A stretch of DNA of 64,000 bases from Aerococcus sp. Group 1 (GTDB lineage Bacteria; Bacillota; Bacilli; Lactobacillales; Aerococcaceae): assembly GCF_000193205.1 (NCBI RefSeq), contig NC_015278.1, positions 310,001 through 374,000 of the forward strand. Direction: 5' to 3'. Both the position numbers and the translations under genes were made by a program. Positions 39,029 through 48,378 of this stretch are shown piece by piece (the first letter of the stretch is position 1; each line of letters opens with the position of its first letter). Below the pieces are notes generated by a model. That model had not been told where the DNA came from, made no database searches, and worked only from the letters and a program-made list of their open reading frames with translations.

Positions 39029-40270
39029 ATGAAAGAAAATAAGTTATTCTATGGTTGGTGGGTCGTCCTCGGCGCCATTATCATGCTAGCGGTCATGGGA
39101 CCAGCTTCAGTGGCGGTGGCCAACCTCTTCCAACCTTACGTCGTTGAAGAATTCGGTATTGCCAACTCGGCCTTTGCTATTGTGAACTCCATTGTGCTGG
39201 GGATGGGGATCTTTGTCTCACCCTTTGTCTCCCAACAATTTGCTAAGAAGGGTAACTTCAAGCGCTTTTACCTAATCGGGGTGCTTGCTTATGCCATTTC
39301 TTACGGTTTATACGCCTTTGCCCCTAATATTTATGTTTTTTATTTGCTCTCTATTGGGGTAGGTTTTGGTTATACAGCGACTACCATTATTCCAGTGTCC
39401 ATGCTGGTCAATAATTGGTTCGTAAAAAGTCGGGGGACAGCTCTCAGTCTTTCCTTTGCCGGACTAGGGATTGGGGGGATTATCTTCAGTCAATTACTAA
39501 CCTGGTTAATTGGTGACATGGGTTGGCGGATGGCCTACCTGGTTTACGCCATTATCATGTTAGTGGTCGGGATCCCAATTGTGATGATGCTCTTTGTGGA
39601 ACACCCTGAAGCGAAGGGTCTCCATGCCTTGGGAGCAGCTGAAGTGGATGACACGGCTGACCATCAAGAAGAGGACCAGACGGGGGTGAAATTACCCACC
39701 AAAGCAGCCTTCAAGAAGCCTTTCTTTATCATGTTATTAATCGGTACCGTCTTTATCGGTATCTCGAATAACGGGGGCTTGGGCCAATTCCCACCTTACG
39801 TCCAACAACTCCACGGCGCTGGTAAGATGGCCCAAATGGTGTCGATCTATTCTGGGGTCGGTATTCTCGGTAAGTTAGTTCTAGGTGTGGTTAATGATAA
39901 GTTTGGTGTTCGGATTGCAACGCTATACGCTTCCTTACTCTGCGCTTTAGCTTACTTCTTGATGCTCTTCAGTGGCAACTACACCTTTGTCTTCCTGATG
40001 GCCATTTTCTTTGGTTTAGGGAATGCCATTGGTACCGTCTTACCGCCATTGATGACCTCATCAATCTTTAACGCTGCTGACTATCCTAAGGCCTACGGTA
40101 TCGTCCAAAGTGCCTTGATGTTAGGAATGACTTCTGGCTCACTCCTGGCAGCCACCCTAGCGGATGTTTCCGGAACCTATCAAACCGCCTGGGTCTTCCT
40201 AGCAGTCCTCTCAGCCTTAATCGCTGTCTTCTGGATCGCTGCCCACAAACAAGCAGAAAAATATATGTAG
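39029..40270 (+). CDS. MFS transporter, oxalate/formate-antiporter-like
   Basis: The protein has 413 residues. ATG 39029 has GAGG 6 bases upstream; ATG 39017 is in frame but overlaps that site. Twelve hydrophobic segments lie in two halves around a charged central loop (EVDDTADHQEEDQTG). The start WWVVLGAIIMLAVMGPASVAVANLFQPYVVEEF is typical of the OFA (oxalate:formate antiporter) branch, which exchanges small carboxylates. The conserved loop between helices 2 and 3 is degenerate (SQQFAKKGNFKR). The gene is single, bounded by terminators. The true substrate is unknown. Confidence 0.85.
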   Translation: MKENKLFYGWWVVLGAIIMLAVMGPASVAVANLFQPYVVEEFGIANSAFAIVNSIVLGMGIFVSPFVSQQFAKKGNFKRFYLIGVLAYAISYGLYAFAPNIYVFYLLSIGVGFGYTATTIIPVSMLVNNWFVKSRGTALSLSFAGLGIGGIIFSQLLTWLIGDMGWRMAYLVYAIIMLVVGIPIVMMLFVEHPEAKGLHALGAAEVDDTADHQEEDQTGVKLPTKAAFKKPFFIMLLIGTVFIGISNNGGLGQFPPYVQQLHGAGKMAQMVSIYSGVGILGKLVLGVVNDKFGVRIATLYASLLCALAYFLMLFSGNYTFVFLMAIFFGLGNAIGTVLPPLMTSSIFNAADYPKAYGIVQSALMLGMTSGSLLAATLADVSGTYQTAWVFLAVLSALIAVFWIAAHKQAEKYM

Positions 40271-40288
40271 GATTAGTTAATTCCTTTA

Positions 40289-40327
40289 CCTCTTGGTCTC
40301 TTGATGGGAGACTAAGGGGTATTTTTT
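40289..40327 (+). terminator. Terminator after the MFS gene
   Basis: A 12-bp stem (CCTCTTGGTCTC / GAGACTAAGGGG, two wobble pairs) is followed by a T-rich tail. Confidence 0.85.
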
Positions 40328-40465
40328 ATTTCAAGCTTGAGGCAATGTTTTTAACACTAAGAGAAGACCAGAGCACGCTTGCTATTCCTTAAAAATTATA
40401 TTCCCCCAGTCAAGGGGATGAGACCGCTTGTTTTAGGAGAAAGGGGAGCAAAGCTAGGGTAAATT

Positions 40466-40474
40466 TGGTACAAT
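40466..40474 (+). promoter_or_regulatory. Extended -10 promoter of pgm
   Basis: TGGTACAAT lies 33 bp before the pgm start. Confidence 0.55.
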
Positions 40475-40506
40475 AGAATTACGAAAAATGAAAGAGGAGT
40501 GATCCC

Positions 40507-42228
40507 ATGACTTGGAAAGATGCTTATGAGCAATGGAAGAATTTTTCCGATTTAGATGCTCAGGTTCGTGCTGAATTAGAAGAATTAGAAAAAGACGAAG
40601 ACGCCCTCCAGGAAGCTTTCTACAAAGAGGTAAACTTTGGGACGGCGGGCATGCGTGACTTAATGGGTCCCGGGACCAACCGTTTGAATATTTATACCGT
40701 ACGCCAAGCCACAGAAGGTTTAGCCCGGGTGATGGAAGAGTACGGCCAAGAAGCTGTTGACCGTGGGGTAGCCATTGCTTACGATGGTCGTCACCATTCT
40801 CTAGAATTTGCCCAAAATGCGGCCCGGGTGCTGGGCCAACATGGGATTAAATCCTATATCTTTGAAGGGGTTCGCCCAACGCCAGAACTCTCCTTTACCG
40901 TCCGTCACTTAGGGACCTTTACCGGGATCATGATTACAGCCAGCCACAATAATGAATACTACAATGGCTACAAGGTTTACGGGGAAGACGGCGGGCAAAT
41001 GCCTCCTCAAGATGCTGATGCCTTGGTCAACCACGTCAAAGACGTGAATATGTTAACCATCCCGCTGGCTGATTTGGATGAAATTAAGGACAAGGGGCTC
41101 TATCAAGTGATTGGTAAGGAAGTCGATGAGGCTTACTTAAAGAACCTGGAAACCGTGACGGTGAACCCAGACATTATCGACAAGATGAAAGACAAGGTCA
41201 CCATCGTCTACACCCCTCTCCAAGGGACGGGACAAAAATTGATGGAAGAAGCCCTAGACAAGGCTGGTTTTGAAAACATTGTCTACGTGGAAGAACAAAA
41301 AGAACCTAATGGGGACTTCTCCACCTTGGATGAGCCCAACCCCGAATACCCGGAAGCCTTTGAATATGCTATGCGTTACGGCAAGGAAAGCCATGCGGAC
41401 CTCCTGATTGCGACCGACCCGGATGCGGACCGTATGGGCGCTGCAGCCTTAATGCCAGACGGGTCTTACAAGATTATTTCTGGTAACCAAATTGGGGCAC
41501 TATTAACCCACTATATCCTTACTGCTCGTAAGGAAGAGGGAACCCTACCTGAAAATGGTGTGATTGTGAAATCTATCGTGTCCAGTGACCTGCCCGCTAA
41601 GATTGCAGAATCTTTTGATATTGCTACCGAAAACACCCTGACTGGTTTTAAATTTATCGCGGAAAAGATCCAAGAATACGAAGAAACTGGGGAACACAGC
41701 TTCCTCTTTGGTTTTGAAGAAAGCTATGGCTACTTGATTAAGCCTTTCGCCCGTGACAAGGATGCGGTCCAAGCTGCTCTCTTATTTGCTGAAGTGGGGG
41801 CCTTCTATAAGGACCAAGGTAAGACCGTTTATGACGGACTCTTAGACCTCTACAAGGAATATGGTTACTACCTGGAAAAAACCATTTCCCTTAAATTCGA
41901 AGGTCAAGCTGGAGCTAAGAAGATTGAAAGCATTATGGCTAACTTGCGCCAAGAACAACCCCAAGAAATTGCTGGGCAAAAAGTCCTATTAACGGAAGAT
42001 TTCCAAACTGGGAAACGGATTGATGACCAAGGTCAGGTGGAACACTTTGACATGTCCCGGTCCAATGTCTTGAAGTATCAATTAGCAGATGGGTCATGGA
42101 TTGCTGTACGCCCAAGTGGGACGGAACCTAAGATTAAGTTCTACATTGGGGTTAAAGCAGATTCTGAAGACCAAGCGGCTGAAAAAGTTGATCAATATGG
42201 CCAAGTGATGCAAGCTTTGGCAGAATAA
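40507..42228 (+). CDS. pgm: Phosphoglucomutase / phosphomannomutase
   Basis: The protein has 573 residues; AGAGGAGTGATCCC precedes ATG 40507. The alpha-D-phosphohexomutase domains are in order: phosphoserine loop TASHNNEYYNGYKVYG (Ser ~145), Mg loop ATDPDADRMG, sugar-binding GFEESYGYL and phosphate-binding VRPSGTEPKIKFYIG. It interconverts glucose-6- and glucose-1-phosphate and so feeds GalU. It is of the long Firmicutes type (PgcA-like). It is monocistronic, with its own promoter and terminator. Confidence 0.95.
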   Translation: MTWKDAYEQWKNFSDLDAQVRAELEELEKDEDALQEAFYKEVNFGTAGMRDLMGPGTNRLNIYTVRQATEGLARVMEEYGQEAVDRGVAIAYDGRHHSLEFAQNAARVLGQHGIKSYIFEGVRPTPELSFTVRHLGTFTGIMITASHNNEYYNGYKVYGEDGGQMPPQDADALVNHVKDVNMLTIPLADLDEIKDKGLYQVIGKEVDEAYLKNLETVTVNPDIIDKMKDKVTIVYTPLQGTGQKLMEEALDKAGFENIVYVEEQKEPNGDFSTLDEPNPEYPEAFEYAMRYGKESHADLLIATDPDADRMGAAALMPDGSYKIISGNQIGALLTHYILTARKEEGTLPENGVIVKSIVSSDLPAKIAESFDIATENTLTGFKFIAEKIQEYEETGEHSFLFGFEESYGYLIKPFARDKDAVQAALLFAEVGAFYKDQGKTVYDGLLDLYKEYGYYLEKTISLKFEGQAGAKKIESIMANLRQEQPQEIAGQKVLLTEDFQTGKRIDDQGQVEHFDMSRSNVLKYQLADGSWIAVRPSGTEPKIKFYIGVKADSEDQAAEKVDQYGQVMQALAE

Positions 42229-42315
42229 AAGTTTTTAAAGACACAATTCAAAAGCCTACTGAATGCTCATTAAGGCTATATGGTAAAGATCATACAAAAG
42301 GCAATGATTTAAAAA

Positions 42316-42346
42316 AGGAGCTGGGAATGGATCCCAGCCTCTTTTG
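42316..42346 (+). terminator. Terminator after pgm
   Basis: A GAG-GCTGGGA-type stem (GAGCTGGGA / TCCCAGCCTC, near-perfect) with a 5-base loop is followed by TTTT. Confidence 0.8.
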
Positions 42347-42360
42347 CCTTATTGACCAAC

Positions 42361-42434
42361 TTGTGGAAGAGTCGCTGAGTTTATTTCCGTTTTCTTCAGC
42401 GCTTTCGTCCTTTGCTGTGACTGTCACACTTTAG
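42361..42434 (-). repeat. Half copy of the hairpin-repeat family
   Basis: Read on the minus strand it starts aGTGTGACAGTCACaGCAAAGGACGAAA and continues CGCTGAAGAAAAC...CTCAG. It matches the left arm of the unit at 59814-59933; the right arm is absent. Confidence 0.7.
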
Positions 42435-42454
42435 ATTTTTTAGGATTTATTTAA

Positions 42455-42483
42455 TTGCTGGCCCGATTGATGCTTGCTATAAT
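42455..42483 (+). promoter_or_regulatory. Promoter of the rapZ-yvcK-whiA operon
   Basis: TTGCTG -35, a 17-bp spacer, then TGC-TATAAT extended -10, 39 bp before rapZ. Confidence 0.75.
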
Positions 42484-42522
42484 GAGAAGGATTAGGTCTG
42501 TGTTCAGACAAAAGGAGACATT

Positions 42523-43419
42523 ATGTCAGAAAATAGTGAATTAAATATTGTAATTATTACGGGAATGAGTGGGGCCGGGAAGACGGTTGCCTTACAGAGT
42601 TTTGAAGATATGGGTTACTTTTGTGTGGATAACTTACCGCCTTCTCTCTTACCAACTTTTTCCGAGCTCATCAAGAAGTCCAAAGATATCAACCAAGTCT
42701 GTTTGGTGATTGACTTACGGTCACGGGAATTCTTTGATGAATTTGTCCATGCCCTCCAACTCTTGGATAATAACCCTAAGATTCATTCTCAATTGGTCTA
42801 CCTAGATACCAGTGATGCGGCCTTAGTGGCGCGTTATAAGGAAAGCCGCCGTAACCATCCCTTGCAAAAGGGAGGCACGATTTTAGAAGGAATCCAACGG
42901 GAGCGGGAAGAGTTGAGTCCAGTTCGGGCCCTTTCTCACTTGACCATTGATACCACCTCCATCACGCCTAAAGAATTACGAGCCGCCTTGATCCGGGAAT
43001 TCCATGTCTCTGATGCCTCAGGCTTCACCATCGAAGTCATGTCCTTTGGCTTTAAGTATGGGATCCCTATTGATGCTGATATCGTCATGGACGTGCGTTT
43101 CCTGCCAAACCCCCACTATATCGACGAATTGCGTCCCTTAACTGGGGAAGACGAGCCCGTTTATAACTATGTGATGGACCAGGACGATACCGAAATTTTC
43201 TACCAAAAATTTGTCGACCTTTTAGACTTTACCCTGCCCCTCTATGAAGCCGAAGGGAAGGCCAGCTTGACCATCGCCATTGGCTGTACCGGGGGTCAAC
43301 ACCGGTCCGTGGCTTTGACCCGCCGGATCGGTCAACATATCATGGACACAACCAATTACACCACCCATATCAGTCACCGTGACCAGAACAAGCGCAAAGG
43401 AACGGAGCGAAATCAATGA
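42523..43419 (+). CDS. rapZ: RNase adapter / nucleotide-binding protein RapZ (YvcJ)
   Basis: The protein has 298 residues; AAAGGAGACATT precedes ATG 42523. The P-loop GMSGAGKTVALQSFED (~13-28) is followed by FCVDNLPPSLLP, VIDLRSREF, FGFKYGIPIDADIVMDVRFLPNP and CTGGQHRSV, the family's C-terminal signature. In E. coli RapZ guides RNase E to a small RNA of amino-sugar metabolism; in Bacillus YvcJ affects competence. Its stop overlaps yvcK (ATGA), so both are translated together. Confidence 0.95.
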   Translation: MSENSELNIVIITGMSGAGKTVALQSFEDMGYFCVDNLPPSLLPTFSELIKKSKDINQVCLVIDLRSREFFDEFVHALQLLDNNPKIHSQLVYLDTSDAALVARYKESRRNHPLQKGGTILEGIQREREELSPVRALSHLTIDTTSITPKELRAALIREFHVSDASGFTIEVMSFGFKYGIPIDADIVMDVRFLPNPHYIDELRPLTGEDEPVYNYVMDQDDTEIFYQKFVDLLDFTLPLYEAEGKASLTIAIGCTGGQHRSVALTRRIGQHIMDTTNYTTHISHRDQNKRKGTERNQ

Positions 43420-44420
43420 GTGAGTCAAGGAACTATTACCCTAAAATTACCGTGATCGGTGGCGGGACCGGCCTCCCCATACTCTTATCCGGTTTGAAGA
43501 GTGCCAACTGCGACTTAACCGCTGTGGTGACCGTCGCAGATGACGGGGGCTCTTCGGGCAAATTGCGGTCGGCCTTAAATACCATCCCCCCAGGCGACTT
43601 GCGTAACTGCCTGGTGGCCTTATCGGACTCCAATAGTCTCTATAAGGATGTCTTCCAGTACCGTTTTGCTCCCGAAGATCAGGAGTTTTCGGGCCATGCC
43701 ATTGGTAATTTGATTATTGCCGCCCTTACGGAAATGCGGGGGAGTATCTATTCGGCCTTGAAATTATTATCCGTCACCATGGCGGTCAAGGGCCGGGTCC
43801 TGCCTGCCTGTGAAGAACCTCTCATCTTACAAGCCCACTACCAAGAGGGCGATATGATTGAAGGGGAGACCACCATCGTTGAAGAAAAACGTCCCATCCA
43901 GTCGGTCTCAGTTCGTTTGGCTAATCAGGCAAGGTCTGACCAAAGCGTCAAAGCAGGTCGGGGTGTGGTTGATGCCATTATGGGAGCTGATATGGTGGTC
44001 TTAGGACCCGGTTCCCTTTATACCTCGATCTTACCCAATATCGTGATTCCTGAAATCCGCCAAGCCCTACAGGAAACCTCGGCGACGGTGGTTTATATCT
44101 GTAATATCATGACCCAGCTAGGGGAAACAGAGGGCTTTTCCGATGCGGACCACTTACGGGTGATTAATGATCATTTACAAGGCCACTATGTGGATGCCTG
44201 TCTCTTGAACCGGACCACCGTGCCTTATGAATACATTGAAAACAACGAGGTCTTAGATTATCTCGTCCAAGTCAGCCACGACCGGCAAGGCTTGAAAGAC
44301 CAGGAGGCTGAGATTATCGGCTGGGATTTCTTAAACCTCAAAGATTCTGGGGTTTACCACGATAAGGATAAGCTGGTCCAAGCCCTGATCCAGGTCTACC
44401 GTGACTACCACCAAGATTAA
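43416..44420 (+). CDS. yvcK: Gluconeogenesis factor YvcK family
   Basis: The protein has 334 residues, overlapping rapZ by 4 bases. The signature VIGGGTGLPILLSGLK, the TVADDGGSSGKLR segment and LGPGSLYTSILPN are clear. The fold is that of CofD-like transferases. YvcK binds UDP-sugars and links carbon state to cell-wall synthesis in Bacillus. It is cytoplasmic and lies within the rapZ-yvcK-whiA operon. Confidence 0.95.
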   Translation: MSESRNYYPKITVIGGGTGLPILLSGLKSANCDLTAVVTVADDGGSSGKLRSALNTIPPGDLRNCLVALSDSNSLYKDVFQYRFAPEDQEFSGHAIGNLIIAALTEMRGSIYSALKLLSVTMAVKGRVLPACEEPLILQAHYQEGDMIEGETTIVEEKRPIQSVSVRLANQARSDQSVKAGRGVVDAIMGADMVVLGPGSLYTSILPNIVIPEIRQALQETSATVVYICNIMTQLGETEGFSDADHLRVINDHLQGHYVDACLLNRTTVPYEYIENNEVLDYLVQVSHDRQGLKDQEAEIIGWDFLNLKDSGVYHDKDKLVQALIQVYRDYHQD

Positions 44421-44448
44421 TGATTAAGAAGAGAAAGTAGGCGATCAT

Positions 44449-45372
44449 GTGGTTTCTTTTGCAGCCAGTGTCAAGAAAGAACTGACCCAATTAAAGCTTG
44501 ACCAAGAGGAAGCGCGTGCAGAACTATCCGCCATTATTCGTATGAACGGTGCTTTGCAGATCGTTGAAGGCGAACTCTCACTGAATATTCAAACGGAAAA
44601 TGCGGCCATTACCCAAAGAATTTATACCCTCTTAAAAACTTACTTCCAAGTCCACGGGGAAATCCTGGTCCGGAAGAAGATGAAGTTAAAGAAAAATAAT
44701 GTCTATATTGTCCGAGTAAAACAAGCCGTTGACCTGCTCTTAGACCAACTGGGTATTCTCGGCGATTCCAGTATCTTAGAAACGGCTCCAGCTGAGATTA
44801 TTTATAATGATCCCACACGGCGGGCGTATTTACGGGGAGCCTTTCTGGCTGGGGGGTCGGTTAATAATCCGGAAACCTCCTCCTATCACTTGGAGATCTA
44901 TTCCAGCCATGAAAGCCATGCCCAACAGCTGGCAGAATTGATGAATCGCTACCATATGAATGCCCGAACCACCAATCGGCGCAAGGGGGTCATTACCTAT
45001 CTCAAAGAGGCAGAGAAAATCTCTGACTTCTTGGCGCTCTTAGGGGCCTCTAGTGCTATTTTGCGCTTTGAAAATGTCCGGGTGACTCGTGACATGCGCA
45101 ATTCGGTCAACCGCATGGTCAACTGCGAAAACGCCAATATGAATAAGACCATTGACGCCGCTGCCAAGCAAATCCGAAGCATCCAGCACATTCAAAACAC
45201 CATTGGCCTTGATAAATTACCGGAAAAACTCCAGGAAGTCGCCCAAGCCCGCCTCGATAACCCCTCGGCTACCATTAAAGAACTCGGCGAACTCCTCCCC
45301 TCCGGCCCCGTCTCTAAATCCGGTATTAACCACCGCCTCAGAAGACTCAACCAATACGCGGAAAACCTTTGA
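44449..45372 (+). CDS. whiA: Sporulation-type regulator WhiA
   Basis: The protein has 307 residues from GTG 44449 (start [15 protein letters not shown], as in the family). The N-terminal half is a degenerate LAGLIDADG homing-nuclease fold ([19 protein letters not shown]). The C-terminal helix-turn-helix is visible as [32 protein letters not shown]. WhiA binds DNA and affects division and nucleoid segregation in non-sporulating Firmicutes too. It is last in the operon, and a cluster of hairpin repeats starts at its stop codon. Confidence 0.95.
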   Translation: MVSFAASVKKELTQLKLDQEEARAELSAIIRMNGALQIVEGELSLNIQTENAAITQRIYTLLKTYFQVHGEILVRKKMKLKKNNVYIVRVKQAVDLLLDQLGILGDSSILETAPAEIIYNDPTRRAYLRGAFLAGGSVNNPETSSYHLEIYSSHESHAQQLAELMNRYHMNARTTNRRKGVITYLKEAEKISDFLALLGASSAILRFENVRVTRDMRNSVNRMVNCENANMNKTIDAAAKQIRSIQHIQNTIGLDKLPEKLQEVAQARLDNPSATIKELGELLPSGPVSKSGINHRLRRLNQYAENL

Positions 45373-45720
45373 GGATGTGAGGAAGGATCAGGGAGGGCGA
45401 TTCCTTGGAAGAAAAGATGAAAAGGTCAGTAATCTGACCGTTCAACTTTTCTGAAAGGACATCCCCTACCCCTTCCGAACTCAACTTGTGATGTGAGCTG
45501 ACAACAAAAAGTGAAACGCTGGAAGAAATATGCGGAAATCCTTGAAAAGGATTGACAAATATTTCTGAAGCGGAGTTCACTTTTGTCAGCGAACAGGTTA
45601 TCTTTAAATGCGGCTAGCGCAAACAGAGGCAAGACCATTTTCTGAAGTGGACGCTTGTCTCGCGCTGGGAGCAGGTTATGATGCGACAGTCACAACAAAG
45701 GACGAAAAGAGCTCATTTTT
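45373..45720 (+). repeat. Cluster of four hairpin-family repeat units after whiA
   Basis: Unit 45373-45484 has the arms of the copy at 22562-22680. Unit 45495-45600 has its own stems: GCTGAC (45497-45502) / GTCAGC (45585-45590), AAGTGAA (45509-45515) / TTCACTT (45576-45582) and AGAAATAT (45524-45531) / ATATTTCT (45559-45566). Unit 45611-45676 lacks the inner stem, and 45681-45720 is a left arm only. All keep the constant loop strands CTGGAAG-like and TGAAGNGGA-like. Confidence 0.8.
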
Positions 45721-45739
45721 ATCACTACAAGCTGAAATA

Positions 45740-45799
45740 AAATCTTGGCAAGTTCCCTTTTAGTCACAGTTGACTAGGAAGAGCTTACCAAGATTTTTT
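45740..45799 (+). terminator. Terminator after the repeat cluster
   Basis: AAATCTTGGCAAG / CTTACCAAGATTT (one mismatch) with a long loop is followed by T. It may end the rapZ-yvcK-whiA transcript. Confidence 0.7.
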
Positions 45800-45855
45800 A
45801 TTTTCTTTGGCTGGCAACAGCTTGTGCAAGAACATACAAACCGTCTTATTTGTGC

Positions 45856-45861
45856 TAATAT
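45856..45861 (+). promoter_or_regulatory. Extended -10 promoter of the flavin oxidoreductase
   Basis: TGC-TAATAT lies 24 bp before the ATG. The -35 is not clear. Confidence 0.45.
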
Positions 45862-45885
45862 ATGAGAAAAGAAAGGGGTATTATA

Positions 45886-47610
45886 ATGGTTGAAAAGTGG
45901 AGCGGAACAGCAGCGGGCATGCACGGAGACATTGAGGTGGAAGTCGCTTTAGCGGACGACCGACTCTTGAGTATCGAAGTTTTAAACCAGCAGGAAACGG
46001 CCAACTTGGCGGACAAGGTCTATGAGACTATTCCCCAACGGATTATTGACCAGCAGTCTTTGAATGTTGATACGGTGTCAGGGGCCACGGTTTCCAGTAA
46101 GGCCATTATTAATGCCACAGCGGCTGCCTTAAAAGCAGCTGGGCTCGATCCTGAAAACTATCAAAAAATCACTTCAGTCCAAACAGAAAAAGTTACTACG
46201 GAGGTCATTGACGCCGATGTCCTGGTTGTCGGTGGTGGTGCAGCAGGTTTAGCGGCAGCCTTGGCCGCAGAAGAAGCGGGCGCCAAAGTAGCGATTTTAG
46301 AAAAACAAGCCCAGTTCGGTGGCTCGGCCAACTTTGCTGAGGGAATTTTTGCGGCGGAAAGTCGCCTGCAGGAAAATGATTATATCGACATCACGAAAGA
46401 TCAGGCCTTTAATTTTATTATGGAGTATTCCCACTGGCGGGCTAATCCACGCATTGCCCGTGCCTTTGTGGAAAAGTCCGCTGACACCATTAATTGGTTA
46501 TTATACCATGGGATCACTTTTGAAAAGGTAACGACCAATAACCCCGGTGGCTTAAGAACCTGGCACATATTCGATGGCCATGGGGCAGGTTATATCCAAA
46601 AAATGTCAGCCCTTATTAAAGACAGAGACATTGCCTGCTACTATGAAACAGCAGGAAAGGAATTGATTATGGAGGGTGACCGAGTAATTGGGCTCAAAGC
46701 CAAACAAGGTCAGAAAAACCTGGTTTTCCGCTGTTCAGCCGTCATTATTGCTAGCGGGGGCTATGCCAATAACGCTGAGATGATGGCCAAATACACCGGT
46801 CAGACCAATATCTATCCTGTGGGAAATTCCAATAAAACGGGTGAAGGCATCCAGATGGCCTGGGAAGTGGGGGCTGGTGAAGAAGGGACAGGCGTGCTCC
46901 AACTTTACCGTCCAGGAGTACCCGGTCAATCCTCAACTTCCCTACTCAATGCGGCAGCCCGTCAACCCCATTTGTGGATTAACCAAAGAGGGGACCGCTT
47001 CTGTAATGAAGAAATTGTTTCACTTTGGCCTTTTGCGGGCAATGCCTTGGCTAATCAACCAGACGGCGTCATGTACTCCGTCTTTGACCAAGCGACTAAA
47101 GAAAAGATGGTTGAGGAAGGCATTAAAATCGGTGTCGGGGTCCTCGTACCAACCGGGACAAAGCTCGTCGGGATCGATGACGAATTAAGCCAGGGCCAAG
47201 CCAATGGCGATGTCTTTATTGCCGATAGTATTGAAGACCTGGCAGAGCAACTGCAGCTTTCCCAAGCAGAACTCCGTCAAACCATTGCTGACTACAATAA
47301 GATCTCTGAAAGTCGTCAAGATAATCTCTTTGCCAAAAACCCTAAATATGCAGCGCCAATTGAGGCGGGACCTTTCTATGCCATTCGTTGTGCTAACCAC
47401 TTCCTAGGGACTCTTGGTGGGATCAAGATCAATGAAAAGGCTGAAGTGGTTACTTCTGAAAACCGTCCCATTGCTGGTTTGTATGCGGCTGGCAATGACG
47501 CTGGCGGAATGTATGGGGACAGCTATGACCTCAACCTTCCTGGCGGGACCTTTGGCTTTGCGGTTAACTTTGGTCGAATTGCCGGAGAAAAGGCCGCTAA
47601 AGGCTTTTAA
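45886..47610 (+). CDS. FMN/FAD flavoprotein, fumarate-reductase/urocanate-reductase-like
   Basis: The protein has 574 residues. ATG 45886 follows GAAAGGGG; ATG 45862 is in frame but lacks a site. The N-terminal FMN-binding domain has the flavinylation motif D-x-VSGATVSS (~residues 62-70), whose Thr carries FMN covalently when flavin transferase ApbE is present. The FAD-binding-2 domain starts VLVVGGGAAGLAAALAAEEAG (~112-132). AVILEKQAQFGGSA-type and GGIKINEKAEV...GLYAAGNDAGGMYG segments follow. The enzyme family reduces fumarate, urocanate or related acceptors. No signal peptide is seen, so the protein is probably cytoplasmic. The substrate is not assignable. Confidence 0.85.
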   Translation: MVEKWSGTAAGMHGDIEVEVALADDRLLSIEVLNQQETANLADKVYETIPQRIIDQQSLNVDTVSGATVSSKAIINATAAALKAAGLDPENYQKITSVQTEKVTTEVIDADVLVVGGGAAGLAAALAAEEAGAKVAILEKQAQFGGSANFAEGIFAAESRLQENDYIDITKDQAFNFIMEYSHWRANPRIARAFVEKSADTINWLLYHGITFEKVTTNNPGGLRTWHIFDGHGAGYIQKMSALIKDRDIACYYETAGKELIMEGDRVIGLKAKQGQKNLVFRCSAVIIASGGYANNAEMMAKYTGQTNIYPVGNSNKTGEGIQMAWEVGAGEEGTGVLQLYRPGVPGQSSTSLLNAAARQPHLWINQRGDRFCNEEIVSLWPFAGNALANQPDGVMYSVFDQATKEKMVEEGIKIGVGVLVPTGTKLVGIDDELSQGQANGDVFIADSIEDLAEQLQLSQAELRQTIADYNKISESRQDNLFAKNPKYAAPIEAGPFYAIRCANHFLGTLGGIKINEKAEVVTSENRPIAGLYAAGNDAGGMYGDSYDLNLPGGTFGFAVNFGRIAGEKAAKGF

Positions 47611-47670
47611 GTAAGGGTTGGAATATTAGAAGATCGTCGGACGTCTAAGTGAGGAGGGGGTAGTTAAACC

Positions 47671-48147
47671 ATGTCAAGTCAATATCAAATCTGTGAAGTA
47701 ACTCCTAGGGAGGACTATATTCCAGAGCTCCTGGCGATTTGGGAGGCGTCGGTAAGAGCCAGTCATGACTTTCTCTCGGAAGCTGCCATCGAAGCCATTA
47801 AAGCAGAGGTGCCGGGCGCTTTAATGGCGGTTGACGACCTAGTGGCGGTCAAGGCCCATACGGGAGAAATTGCTGGTTTCATGGGAATGGCTGGCGAAAA
47901 CCTGGAGATGCTCTTTCTTCATCCGAGGTATTGGGGCCAAGGCCTGGGCCGGGCCTTGCTTGAGGAGGGGATGACTTCCTATGGGATTAGCCAGCTCACC
48001 GTGAATGAACAGAATCCCAAAGCGGTTGGCTTTTATCAAGAGATGGGATTTGTTCCTTATCGTCGGACGGCCATGGATACTGAGGGCAGGCCCTATCCTT
48101 TGCTTTATATGCACTACCAAAATGAAGCCGAGGGAAGGGAAGAATAA
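47671..48147 (+). CDS. GNAT-family N-acetyltransferase
   Basis: The protein has 158 residues; GAGGAGGGGGTAG lies 13 bases before ATG 47671, so this spacing is long. The acetyl-CoA site is visible as LEMLFLHPRYWGQGLGRALLEEG, followed by LTVNEQNPKAVGFYQEMGF, the classic GNAT C-terminal strand-helix. The opening ELLAIWEASVRASHDFLSE is typical of a branch that acts on small molecules. The substrate is unknown. Confidence 0.85.
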   Translation: MSSQYQICEVTPREDYIPELLAIWEASVRASHDFLSEAAIEAIKAEVPGALMAVDDLVAVKAHTGEIAGFMGMAGENLEMLFLHPRYWGQGLGRALLEEGMTSYGISQLTVNEQNPKAVGFYQEMGFVPYRRTAMDTEGRPYPLLYMHYQNEAEGREE

Positions 48148-48172
48148 AAGGGCCAGTCGAGTGGCTGACTTT

Positions 48173-48213
48173 TGGAACACGTTTTGATTAGATAGTTCGT
48201 ATTTTGAAAAGAG
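48173..48213 (+). repeat. 3' end of a hairpin-family repeat with a 33-bp match to the sbcD leader
   Basis: TGGAACACG is followed by a 33-base stretch (48181-48213) identical to 18048-18080. The hairpin body is not present. A separate GAGTCTG / CAGACTC hairpin begins at 48211. Confidence 0.7.
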
Positions 48214-48330
48214 TCTGAGGCTTTTGTCCCAGACTCGTTGCTCCTCTATATTTCAAAAGTAGCCCGCCTGCTCACTAAGCTATTTGCTTAAGAAAACTAT
48301 TTTTCCTTGAAACGAATGATTAAATCAATA

Positions 48331-48369
48331 CAGCCAGCTGACTTTTCTAAAGGCTCAGCTGGCTGTCTA
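48331..48369 (+). terminator. Convergent terminator between the GNAT gene and ssb
   Basis: CAGCCAGCTGA / TCAGCTGGCTG form an 11-bp perfect stem, then TCTATTTTT on the plus strand. Confidence 0.75.
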
Positions 48370-48378
48370 TTTTTGGCT

